Of a stretch of 64,000 nt of DNA, positions 39,401 to 45,592 are shown piece after piece. The notes beneath the pieces were generated by a model. It ran no database searches. It was not told where the DNA came from and was given only the letters and a program-made list of their open reading frames with translations. The position numbers were made by a program, and so were the translations under genes. The first letter of the stretch is position 1, and each line of letters opens with the position of its first letter. The stretch covers positions 1-64,000 of the forward strand of contig CAJBYO010000019.1 of assembly GCA_903959905.1 (NCBI GenBank), in the 5' to 3' direction. The stretch is from an uncultured Bacteroidales bacterium. Its GTDB lineage: Bacteria; Bacteroidota; Bacteroidia; Bacteroidales; FEN-979.

Positions 39401-39873
39401 CTGTGGTTGCATTTCATAAAAAAGTGGCTGAGATCACCCGCGTGATGCGGGGAACTGAGAATTATGCAGAAGCACTGAACCGGCGCGCTTTGAGCATCCT
39501 TCAGGCCCTGAACAGCACACCGGCTGCAAGCCCTGACCTGGTGAAGAAAGCACGTGAAGTGCAGTTGCAACTCGATGAGATACTCAATGTGAAGTTCAAC
39601 CGCAATACCGGGAAACCAAGCGAAGAGGAAAATCCACCTGCACCTGTTCCATTGAACAGCAGGCTTGGCAAACTTACATGGATCAGCTGGTCATCAACCG
39701 GAGATCCTACCCAGGGCCAAAAAGATGCCTATGCCATACTGGAAGCTGAATTTCCTCCTGTGTATGACGAGGTGAAACGCATTGGTGAAACGGATATCCC
39801 GCAACTGGAAAGTGCGATGGAAACCCTTGGAGCACCCGTGACACCGGGGAGGTTACCGGAGTGGAGAAAGTAA
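36412..39873 (+). CDS. Secreted Asp-box / sortilin-like beta-propeller protein
   Basis: A 1153-residue exported protein. The signal peptide ends near IAPSFADN, and residues about 25-100 are a Lys-, Glu- and Ser-rich low-complexity linker. The main part has many Asp-box turns (YKTTDGGKTWKKV, YRSSDRGASWQKM, FRSDDRGNTWQVI, FTIDGGKNWIQL), forming one or two beta-propellers of the VPS10/BNR type up to about residue 800. The C-terminal 300 residues hold a beta-sandwich (LEIDPFLTFTVTDASGAPV) and a helical end. Such proteins are often labelled glycosyl hydrolase, but I see no catalytic triad of a sialidase. Function is unknown; protein or glycan binding is likely. Confidence 0.82.
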   Translation: MKISRLFCWLLCGAFVLSFIAPSFADNKKDKSAPQATKPAVEKSKETTPAKVESAATTGNEKSEKDIKGKKGDAAKGKSEDKSKDKKEKDKPKEDSVYNSSLVSGLKFRSIGPAFCSGRIADFAVNPKNHSEWFVAVASGHVWKTVNNGTTFEPVFDNNGAYSMGCVVIDPNNTNVVWVGTGENNHQRSLGYGNGVYRSSDFGKSWKNMGLKDSRQIGKILVDPRNSDVVYVAAEGSVWGPGGDRGLYKTTDGGKTWKKVLEISENTGVNNVILDPRNPDVLYASSEQRRRHVFTKIGGGPETAIYKSTNAGESWDKLTSGLPGADMGGIGLAISPVNPDVLYAIIESTPDAKGLYRSSDRGASWQKMSDHSAQGQYYNEIYCDPKEVNKIYSVETISQVSEDGGKTWRQVGNNKRHVDDHAMWIDPEDTKHIFIGSDGGAYESFDGGKEFIFKSNLPVVQFYRVQVDNSVPFYYVYGGTQDNNSMGGPSRSTAGAGVLTDDWFVTNGGDGFWSQIDPVDPNIVYAESQYGGMVRYDRKSQEAIDIRPEPSKGEDSYKWNWNTPLMISPHSNTRLYTAANKVFRSDDRGNTWQVISDDLTAQIDRNTWPVMGKYWPSDAVQKDVSTSLYGTIISFDESTLKENLLYAGTDDGLIRVSEDAKTWTKVDKFPGVPENTYVSDILASRFDENVVFASFDNILRDDFKPYLLKSTDKGKSWVSIAGNLPENGTVHSIIQDFVNPDLLFAGTEFGCFFTIDGGKNWIQLKAGLPSVCVKDITIQKRENDLVLATFGRGFYILDDFTPLRNLKKENLDQNGYLFPVKDALMYLPTDTKGSQGSTVYVAKNPDFGAIFTYFIKDVPKTKKDIRKENEKELFKKGERIPQPTETDMRAEKLEIDPFLTFTVTDASGAPVRIIRKSPSKGISRINWDLRYQSARTVETDKFDPLGDNGSGVLAMPGKYKISMTMTAGGETKPLAGPVEFNAVVLNNTTLPSADRPSVVAFHKKVAEITRVMRGTENYAEALNRRALSILQALNSTPAASPDLVKKAREVQLQLDEILNVKFNRNTGKPSEEENPPAPVPLNSRLGKLTWISWSSTGDPTQGQKDAYAILEAEFPPVYDEVKRIGETDIPQLESAMETLGAPVTPGRLPEWRK

Positions 39874-39906
39874 AATGGTGAAACGGTGAGTTGGTGAAAT
39901 GGTGAA
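39869..39906. repeat. Degenerate 8-bp array, GGTGAAAC/GGTAAAAT family
   Basis: Units related to GGTGAAAT fill the 50-base gap between two convergent stop codons and begin right at the stop of the propeller gene. Confidence 0.75.
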
Positions 39907-39923
39907 GCCGGGTAGGTCCGGTT

Positions 39924-41105
39924 TCAGATTTCGGCCAGGAAGATGTTTCTGTCTGACAGGTCGTGTTTGATCTTCTGAAGGTTTGACAATTTTATCAGGC
40001 CTGTAACATACCTGAAGTCGTCAGACGAATATCTTTCGCGTATTATTTCAAAGTTGAAAAGGTTCAGGTCGGCTTCTTCTTCATAGCGCAGGTAAACCTG
40101 TACGATGGCGTTATTGCTGAAAGCCAGGCCTTTCTTCTGTTTCATTTTCTTGTACTCGTAGCGATAGTTGTAGCCCCTTGCGGTAATATCCGAAAGAACG
40201 GCCGACCCGGTGGGGTAGGCGCCGGCCCCTTTTCCGAACATGAACTGCTTGTCGTAGAAGGCACCTTTAATCACCACGCCGTTAAACTCATCTTCCACAT
40301 TGTAAATGTATTTGTCAGGGGTAACCATTCTTGGCATGACAAAGAGTGATAATCCGTTTTCAGGATCCTTCATCACCTGCCCCACGAGTTTGATTTTTCT
40401 GCCTTTTTCACGCGCGTACTGCATATCTTGTCCCGTAATTTTTGAAATCCCGAAATTGAAAACTTCATCGGGTGAAACGTAAACCCCGAAAGCATGCACC
40501 GTAATGATCACCAGTTTGTACAGCGCGTCAAGTCCACCCACATCAAAAACCGGGTCGCTTTCTGCAAAACCATATTCCTGGGCCTGGTAGAGGGCTTCGG
40601 CATAGTCCACCCCGTGGTTGTACATCTTTGACAGAATGTAATTTGATGAACCGTTTAAGATCCCGGTAACACTTTGCAGCAGGTCGGTATCATAGTACTC
40701 CTCCAGGTTCCTGATAACCGGGATACTTCCGCAGGCAGATGCATCATATAACAACCCGACCCCCAGTTTTTGCTGGATGCCGATGAATTCGGGAAGATGT
40801 GCGGCCAGCATTTTTTTGTTGCCGGATACAACGCTTTTTCCCTTCTCCAGGGCTGATTTCACGATCAGGTAAGCGGTTTCGGCATCATCAATGAGCTCAA
40901 CCACCAGGTTTATTTTTGGGTCATCCAGGATGTCATCCGGGGTAAAGGTGAATATTTCCGGCGGTAGCGACCGTTGCTTATGCCTGTTTTTGATGCAGAT
41001 CCTGGAAATGACCGCATGGGTGGCCGGGCTCTGTTTTAGAACCTCGTAAAGTCCGTTGCCTACTACGCCAAAGCCAAATAGTCCGATGTTAAGTTGCTGA
41101 TTCAT
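39924..41105 (-). CDS. hom: Homoserine dehydrogenase
   Basis: A 393-residue NAD(P)-dependent enzyme that reduces aspartate semialdehyde to homoserine. The Rossmann motif IGLFGFGVVGNGLYEVL starts at residue 7, and the catalytic region has SGNKKML, YDASACGSIPVIRNLEEYY, ILNGSSNYILSKM and GLDALYKLVI. The C-terminal tail of about 60 residues is shorter than a full ACT domain. Its start overlaps the upstream aspartokinase-MetX gene by 17 bases, so both are translated from one mRNA under the SAM riboswitch. Together they run from aspartate to O-acetylhomoserine except for the semialdehyde dehydrogenase step. Confidence 0.93.
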   Translation of the reverse strand: MNQQLNIGLFGFGVVGNGLYEVLKQSPATHAVISRICIKNRHKQRSLPPEIFTFTPDDILDDPKINLVVELIDDAETAYLIVKSALEKGKSVVSGNKKMLAAHLPEFIGIQQKLGVGLLYDASACGSIPVIRNLEEYYDTDLLQSVTGILNGSSNYILSKMYNHGVDYAEALYQAQEYGFAESDPVFDVGGLDALYKLVIITVHAFGVYVSPDEVFNFGISKITGQDMQYAREKGRKIKLVGQVMKDPENGLSLFVMPRMVTPDKYIYNVEDEFNGVVIKGAFYDKQFMFGKGAGAYPTGSAVLSDITARGYNYRYEYKKMKQKKGLAFSNNAIVQVYLRYEEEADLNLFNFEIIRERYSSDDFRYVTGLIKLSNLQKIKHDLSDRNIFLAEI

Positions 41106-42882
41106 ATTTCTTTGTTTTATAAAATTGCAGAATAATGTTTGTTAATTGTGTGTGCTCGATCAGGAAACCGTCGTGGCCATAGTCTGATGTGATCTCCACG
41201 TACCTGGAGCTGTTGATATGCCGGGCAAAGTCCTTCATGTCCCCGGCCGGGAAAAGTATATCTGACGAGATCCCAACAGCCAGGGTCCTGGCACTGATCC
41301 GCCCGAGCGCCTTTGCAATACTCTCCCTTCCCCTGGCCACATTGTGTGTGTCCATGGCCCGTGTGAGCAGGTGGTACGACCATGCGTTGAAGCGTTTCAC
41401 AAGCTTTTCCCCCTGGTATTCCTGGTAAGTTGCGGCCTTAAACCGGCCGGTTTTATTGGGATCAGTCTCCATCTGCGACTGGTTGTAGGTTTGACAGTTG
41501 CGGTAACTAAGCAGGGCAATGGAACGTGCTGCTTTCAATCCTGCCTCGCCACCACCCGGCCATCCTTCATAGTAGGTGCAATCTGCTTCAATAGACATCC
41601 GTTGCGACTGGTTCAGTGCGATGGCCCACGGGGTGAGTACGGCCCCGGTTGCCAGGAGGATCAGGTTTTCAGACAAACCGGGTTTTTTTATGGCCCATTC
41701 CATGGCCTGCTGGCCGCCGAGCGAGCCCCCGATCAGCGTGTGAATGCCAGCGATCCCCAGTTGCTGCCTGAGCAGATCATGGGCAGAAACCATATCCCGA
41801 ATCGTGATTTTAGGAAACTCACGGTACCAGGGCCTGCCGGTTATAGGGTTGATTGACAAAGGGCCGGTTGTTCCATAGCAGGAGCCGAGGATATTCGCGC
41901 AAACGATAAAATGGTTTGCAGGATCATAAAGTTTCCCGGGTCCGACCAGTCCGGGCCACCACTCATGCGGGGCCGAATTGGCCGTGAAGGCATGGCAGAT
42001 CCAGATCACATTGTCTTTCTGTTCATTCAGCCTTCCATAGGTGTGATAGCCAATGGTTAAACCTGGTAAAACACCTCCAAGCTCAAGGGGAAAGGGTTTC
42101 TCGTAAATATATGATTGAATTGATTCCGGCATGATTAATTTCGCGATCCTCCTTACATCCTGAACGATCCCGGGGTCGGCGGTTAAAAAGCCGTCAACAT
42201 CTTTCCAAACGTCAAGGGAAGAGGCACCAACGCACCTGGCCAGGGCCGCAGCCGTATAATCGCTGCCTCCCCGGCCAAAAAGCGTCACCTGTCCTTCTGC
42301 AGATATCCCATAAAAGCCGGGAACAACATATATCATTTTCCCTGAAAGCCGCTTGTTGATATTGACAACAGATTTTTTAAAATCCACGGAAGCAAAACCG
42401 AAATGTCCGTCGGTGATCAATCCCAACTCTTCAGGGAGAATTCCCCTGGTATCAAATCCCTTGCTTATCAGGACCCTGGATGTTACCAGCGAACTCAGGC
42501 GCTCGCCGTAACTCAATACGAGGTCGTGGGTCGCTTCCGTCACCTCACCGGAAGCATGGATGGTTGTCAGGATATCATGCAGGGTCCCGATCCGCGAGGT
42601 AATAACGGCTTCCGTGTCGCCCCTGAGCTTGCCAGGTGCAATGTTGTCATGTATTAATTTGATCTGGGCCGAAAGCAGATGCCCTATGAAATCATCGGCA
42701 TCCTGCTTGCTGGTCAATGCTTTGTCAAGTATTGAAACCAGTTTGTTGGTCCGTCCGTGAAAGGCAGAAACCACCATGATGAGTGGCTGGTTGTAGGATT
42801 TTACGACTTTGACCAGCCTGCTGTAGTCGTGGTGGTTTTTAAGGTTTGAACCACCGAATTTTGCAACGATGAATTTTGTCAT
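41089..42882 (-). CDS. metX: Aspartokinase-like domain fused to homoserine O-acetyltransferase (MetX)
   Basis: One continuous frame of 597 residues. Residues 1-250 are an aspartokinase amino-acid kinase domain (AKFGGSN, SYGERLSSLVTS, GRGGSDYTAAALARC, TADPGIVQDVRRI). It stops before the usual GAKVLHP segment and has no ACT domains. Residues 251-597 are a full-length MetX alpha/beta hydrolase (YEKPFPLELGGVLPG, VIWICHAFTANSA) with Ser 387 in GGSLGGQQAMEWA, Asp 541 in SSDILFP and His 570 in YGHDGFLIE. MetX transfers acetyl from acetyl-CoA to homoserine. An internal ATG (Met 251, base 42132) could restart a free MetX. Kinase activity is doubtful given the truncation. It follows a SAM-I riboswitch and overlaps hom. 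Confidence 0.9.
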   Translation of the reverse strand: MTKFIVAKFGGSNLKNHHDYSRLVKVVKSYNQPLIMVVSAFHGRTNKLVSILDKALTSKQDADDFIGHLLSAQIKLIHDNIAPGKLRGDTEAVITSRIGTLHDILTTIHASGEVTEATHDLVLSYGERLSSLVTSRVLISKGFDTRGILPEELGLITDGHFGFASVDFKKSVVNINKRLSGKMIYVVPGFYGISAEGQVTLFGRGGSDYTAAALARCVGASSLDVWKDVDGFLTADPGIVQDVRRIAKLIMPESIQSYIYEKPFPLELGGVLPGLTIGYHTYGRLNEQKDNVIWICHAFTANSAPHEWWPGLVGPGKLYDPANHFIVCANILGSCYGTTGPLSINPITGRPWYREFPKITIRDMVSAHDLLRQQLGIAGIHTLIGGSLGGQQAMEWAIKKPGLSENLILLATGAVLTPWAIALNQSQRMSIEADCTYYEGWPGGGEAGLKAARSIALLSYRNCQTYNQSQMETDPNKTGRFKAATYQEYQGEKLVKRFNAWSYHLLTRAMDTHNVARGRESIAKALGRISARTLAVGISSDILFPAGDMKDFARHINSSRYVEITSDYGHDGFLIEHTQLTNIILQFYKTKKYESAT

Positions 42883-42945
42883 TGGAATGGTAAATGAATG
42901 ATAAACAATATGTTTGCCTGATCCAGCAATGCCGGATAAAAAGTC

Positions 42946-42984
42946 AATGCAGGGTTAAAAGATGATCCTTTTTAACCCCGCATT
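42946..42984 (-). terminator. Hairpin with T tract between the SAM riboswitch and the metX fusion gene
   Basis: On the minus strand AATGCGGGGTTAAAAA pairs with TTTTAACCCTGCATT over about 15 bases, followed by GACTTTTTA. It is a plausible expression platform about 130 bases after the riboswitch. A second GGGGTTA near 43055-43061 repeats part of the 5' arm and could pair with the 3' arm instead. Its 5' arm overlaps the end of the small ORF at 42972-43100. Confidence 0.68.
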
Positions 42985-43100
42985 CGCATAGACATATTGA
43001 ACCCGGCAAACGGATGTTGCCCGACAATGACTGGAAAGGATATTCTGGAGAAAATAACCCCGGATGCCAGGGATAATGCAAACAAATAAACTGTTTTCAT
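42972..43100 (-). CDS. Candidate 42-residue leader ORF with Met cluster
   Basis: An ATG lies 12 bases after the closing stem of the SAM riboswitch and opens a 42-residue frame ending FNMSMRMRG and TAA. Three Met codons fall within five codons near the end (residues 36, 38, 40). The last codons form the 5' arm of the terminator hairpin at 42946-42984. The spacing to the riboswitch is right for control of its start codon, and the Met cluster could make translation sensitive to charged tRNA-Met. The N-terminal part has no known family. It may be a leader peptide of the metX operon or a chance frame; I rate it as a candidate. Confidence 0.45.
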   Translation of the reverse strand: MKTVYLFALSLASGVIFSRISFPVIVGQHPFAGFNMSMRMRG

Positions 43101-43111
43101 GATGACCGGAT

Positions 43112-43238
43112 GTTTAGTTTATAATTCCCCTTACGGATTGCCCGGCTTCAGGGTTAGGTATTAGCACCTTGCTTTTTACACGCAGGTTGCTAGAGTTTCA
43201 CAGAGCCTATTCTCTCCACTCTTCTGTATAAATCAAAC
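43112..43238 (-). ncRNA. SAM-I (S-box) riboswitch
   Basis: Read on the minus strand, the region shows the S-box core in order. GTTTGATTTATA pairs with TATAAACTAAAC as P1 (one mismatch). P2 follows as AGAGTGGAGAGAATAGGCTC, then TGTGAAACTCT and the invariant AGCAACC. P3 ends in AAGGTGCTAA, followed by a P4 stem with CCCTGAAGCCGGGC. These match the SAM-binding and kink-turn elements of the family. It precedes the aspartokinase-MetX and homoserine dehydrogenase genes, so high SAM should lower their expression. A terminator lies about 130 bases downstream. Confidence 0.93.
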
Positions 43239-43277
43239 ACCTCTTTCAAATGGGAAGGTGCGATGATTTTGCGGTTG

Positions 43278-43285
43278 CAAATGTA
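43278..43285 (-). promoter_or_regulatory. Candidate -7 element of the riboswitch transcript (TACATTTG)
   Basis: On the minus strand TACATTTG fits TAnnTTTG and ends about 40 bases before the riboswitch P1 stem. An imperfect TTTAG lies about 15-20 bases upstream. It is back-to-back with the promoter of the cysteine leader. Confidence 0.6.
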
Positions 43286-43319
43286 TAAAATATATTCATT
43301 CTAAAGAATATTTCATTTT

Positions 43320-43352
43320 TTTGTCATTTCTATAAAGTTATTTGTATTTTTG
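43320..43352 (+). promoter_or_regulatory. Promoter of the cysteine leader-cysE-cysK-metB operon
   Basis: TTTG at 43320-43323 and TATTTTTG at 43345-43352 are 21 bases apart, a good Bacteroidota promoter. Transcription would start near 43359, leaving a leader of about 13 bases before the first leader-peptide ATG at 43372. Confidence 0.75.
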
Positions 43353-43371
43353 TCGCTCAACAAAAGAGAAA

Positions 43372-43443
43372 ATGAGTACCAGCATTCTGTCAGTCTCAAA
43401 TACGGTTACATGCACAATGATGTGTTGTAATTGTTGTATTTGA
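43372..43443 (+). CDS. Cysteine-rich leader peptide 1
   Basis: A 23-residue frame begins 20 bases after the promoter -7 element and ends CTMMCCNCCI followed by TGA. Five of its last ten residues are Cys (14, 18, 19, 21, 22), far above chance. It is followed at once by a pairing segment and an intrinsic terminator, and the genes downstream make cysteine. By analogy with amino-acid attenuators, and with the polycysteine leader ORFs reported in mycobacteria, ribosome stalling at the Cys codons would report low charged tRNA-Cys. Its product probably has no function of its own. Confidence 0.85.
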   Translation: MSTSILSVSNTVTCTMMCCNCCI

Positions 43444-43448
43444 TTGAT

Positions 43449-43511
43449 GGAGAGCCCTGTGTAAAATTTTATATGCTGCTGCGCTCTCCGAAACCGGGGG
43501 GCTTTTTTTTT
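43449..43511 (+). promoter_or_regulatory. Transcription attenuator 1: competing antiterminator and terminator
   Basis: The terminator is GCTCTCCG (43483-43490), loop AAAC, CGGGGGGC (43495-43502) and nine T. The sequence GGAGAGC at 43449-43455, five bases after the leader stop codon, is the exact complement of GCTCTCC (43483-43489), the 5' arm of the terminator. The two pairings exclude each other. A ribosome that reaches the stop codon would cover GGAGAGC and allow termination. One stalled at the earlier Cys codons would leave it free and give antitermination. Confidence 0.82.
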
Positions 43512-43516
43512 ATAAC

Positions 43517-43630
43517 ATGATCAGTATGACAGTTCAAACAAATACCAACAATGGTCTTCGTCACATGTGGATGTGCTGCTGCTGTTGCTGTATGCTCAGG
43601 GGCGATGTACGATCATGTCAACGATCATAA
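43517..43630 (+). CDS. Cysteine-rich leader peptide 2 (six consecutive Cys)
   Basis: A 37-residue frame starts six bases after the T tract of attenuator 1 and contains MWMCCCCCCM: six Cys codons in a row (residues 20-25), plus Cys 34. An internal ATG at 43526 could also start it. The codon run uses both TGC and TGT, so it is not a simple repeat. It precedes a second terminator and then cysE. It should act as a second cysteine checkpoint for transcripts that pass the first. A metal-binding small protein is an alternative but fits the context less well. Confidence 0.87.
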   Translation: MISMTVQTNTNNGLRHMWMCCCCCCMLRGDVRSCQRS

Positions 43631-43684
43631 TACAATATATGACAACGTAGAAAGCCCTTTCAGTGAAAACGAAAGGGCTTTTTT
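43598..43684 (+). promoter_or_regulatory. Transcription attenuator 2: terminator with possible antiterminator
   Basis: The terminator has an 11-base perfect stem (43651-43661 with 43671-43681), a 9-base loop and T tract. AGGGGC at 43598-43603, just after the six Cys codons, can pair with GCCCTT at 43654-43659 in the 5' arm of the terminator. A ribosome held on the first Cys codons would leave AGGGGC free; one that moves on would melt it and let the terminator form. Confidence 0.75.
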
Positions 43685-43746
43685 GATGGATTCGGAAATA
43701 AGGCAAAGTGCCAATTACTGAAATAAAAAATAATCAAACCAATTAT

Positions 43747-44595
43747 ATGACGACAATAAATAACGAGACCGGGCAGAAAATCGCGCATCCGATTTTTGAA
43801 CATAATTCAGCATTTTTAAGGCTCTCCTTTGATCGCGAGCGATTGGGCAAATGGGCTGATGACATCTTTCAGTGGCTGTTCTGCATCCATCCGAAATATG
43901 AACAGGAAGAAATTTTTCTCACCAAAGAGCTGGACCTGAAACACGGGTTGCTGCAATTCATTCATCAAACACAGTCAACCGTGAAAAATGCAGACAAGGC
44001 TGTAAACTCATTTTTTAACAGGCTGCCTGACATTCACACTTTGCTGATCAGCGATCTCGACACCATGTTCAATTCCGATCCGGCCGCCAGGTCTGTGCAT
44101 GAGGTATTGCTTGCCTACCCTGGCTTTTACGCCATCTCAATATACCGGATAGCCCATGAGCTGTGGAACAGCAAAGTACCGGTATTGCCCAGGTTACTGG
44201 CAGAATATGCCCATTTTAAAACCGGGATTGATATCCATCCCGGGGCAACCATCGGCGAGCGGTTTCTTATTGATCACGGAACAGGTGTGGTGATCGGGGA
44301 AACATGCAATATCGGGAATGATGTAAAGATTTACCAGGGGGTAACGCTGGGAGCATTGAGTGTAAGCCGCGACCATGCGGAGATCAAACGGCATCCGACC
44401 ATTGGCGACAGGGTTGTGATCTATGCCAATGCCACCATCCTGGGAGGCAGTACTGAAATAGGAAACGATTCGGTCATTGGGGGAAACGTGTGGATAACTC
44501 ATTCCATTCCCTCAAATTCGCTTGTGTTCCATAAAAGCGAGATTATTATTAAGAACAATTCAACTTTTCCTGAACCATTAAATTTTATCATTTAA
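43747..44595 (+). CDS. cysE: Serine O-acetyltransferase
   Basis: This enzyme acetylates serine to O-acetylserine, the first step of cysteine synthesis. The protein has 282 residues if started at the ATG at 43747; a GTG at 43708 would add 13 residues but lies close to the attenuator. The N-terminal helical domain contains [24 protein letters not shown]. The left-handed beta-helix follows ([25 protein letters not shown] is conserved; also [11 protein letters not shown] and [11 protein letters not shown]). It is the first structural gene after the two cysteine attenuators and is followed by cysK after 16 bases. Confidence 0.95.
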   Translation: MTTINNETGQKIAHPIFEHNSAFLRLSFDRERLGKWADDIFQWLFCIHPKYEQEEIFLTKELDLKHGLLQFIHQTQSTVKNADKAVNSFFNRLPDIHTLLISDLDTMFNSDPAARSVHEVLLAYPGFYAISIYRIAHELWNSKVPVLPRLLAEYAHFKTGIDIHPGATIGERFLIDHGTGVVIGETCNIGNDVKIYQGVTLGALSVSRDHAEIKRHPTIGDRVVIYANATILGGSTEIGNDSVIGGNVWITHSIPSNSLVFHKSEIIIKNNSTFPEPLNFII

Positions 44596-44611
44596 CCAAA
44601 TACGAAAAATC

Positions 44612-45523
44612 ATGAAAGCAAATAACATTTTAGAAACAATCGGAAATACCCCGCATGTAAGGATCAACAAACTCTTCGGAAAGTCGCATGAAGTTTGGCT
44701 CAAGCTGGAGCGAAGCAACCCCGGCAACAGCATCAAGGACAGGATTGCCCTGGCTATGATTGAAGATGCCGAGAAAAAGGGACTGCTGAATGCCAACAGC
44801 ATTATCATCGAACCCACTTCAGGCAATACCGGCGTTGGCCTTGCCCTGGTGGCGGCGGTAAAGGGCTATAAACTGATCCTGGTGATGCCTGAGTCAATGA
44901 GCATCGAACGCAGGAAACTGATGTCCATCTTCGGTGCTGAATTTGAACTGACTCCCCGCGAAAAGGGGATGAAAGGCGCCATTGCCCGGGCCACGGAACT
45001 GGCCGAGGCGACGCCGGGTTCCTGGATGCCCCAGCAGTTTAACAACCCCGCCAATGTGGAGGTGCATAAACGAACAACTGCACAGGAAATCCTGAATGAT
45101 TTTCCCGACGGACTGGATTACATCATTACCGGGGTGGGAACCGGCGGCCACATCAGCGGAGTGGCAGAGATTTTGAAAGCAAAATTCAAAAACCTCAAAG
45201 TGTTTGCTGTAGAACCGCAGTTGTCGCCGGTGTTAAGCGGTGGCGCTCCGGGGCCGCACCCGTTGCAGGGCATCGGAGCCGGGTTTGTCCCTTCCATCTA
45301 CAGGAGTGATTTGATTGATGGTGTCATACAGGTTGGGAAAGAGGAGGCTTTTGAATTTGCCAGGCAACTGGCATTGCAGGAAGGGATCTTTGCAGGTATT
45401 TCAACCGGGGCCTCACTGGCTGCGGTATCCAAAAAGATTGAGGAACTCCCTGAGGGCTCTAAAATACTGACATTCAATTATGACACAGGTGAAAGATACC
45501 TCTCTGTTGAAGGGCTCTATTAA
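44612..45523 (+). CDS. cysK: Cysteine synthase A (O-acetylserine sulfhydrylase)
   Basis: This PLP enzyme makes cysteine from O-acetylserine and sulfide. It has 303 residues, with the PLP lysine 42 in [12 protein letters not shown], the substrate-loop motif [12 protein letters not shown], the glycine-rich phosphate site [10 protein letters not shown] and the C-terminal [11 protein letters not shown]. All key residues are present. It lies 16 bases after cysE, so both are controlled by the upstream leaders. CysE and CysK usually form the cysteine synthase complex. Confidence 0.97.
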   Translation: MKANNILETIGNTPHVRINKLFGKSHEVWLKLERSNPGNSIKDRIALAMIEDAEKKGLLNANSIIIEPTSGNTGVGLALVAAVKGYKLILVMPESMSIERRKLMSIFGAEFELTPREKGMKGAIARATELAEATPGSWMPQQFNNPANVEVHKRTTAQEILNDFPDGLDYIITGVGTGGHISGVAEILKAKFKNLKVFAVEPQLSPVLSGGAPGPHPLQGIGAGFVPSIYRSDLIDGVIQVGKEEAFEFARQLALQEGIFAGISTGASLAAVSKKIEELPEGSKILTFNYDTGERYLSVEGLY

Positions 45524-45592
45524 TATCGGGCCTGCCGGAATTCCGACCGGAGGTGAAAAGCCATACTTTTGTTCACTGAAACACCATGAGCA

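Noticed and set aside
36412-39873. Sialidase or glycoside hydrolase assignment for the Asp-box protein
   Set aside because: Asp-boxes are structural; I could not see the arginine triad and catalytic Glu/Tyr of sialidases.
41089-42882. Sequencing-error fusion of two genes
   Set aside because: The frame is continuous through the junction and both parts read cleanly. An internal deletion that created the fusion is possible, so I kept it as a finding to check in raw reads.
43517-43630. Metallothionein or other metal-binding peptide for the six-Cys ORF
   Set aside because: Metallothioneins use spaced Cys-x-Cys motifs. Here the Cys run sits between two terminators ahead of cysteine synthesis genes, so a leader peptide fits better.
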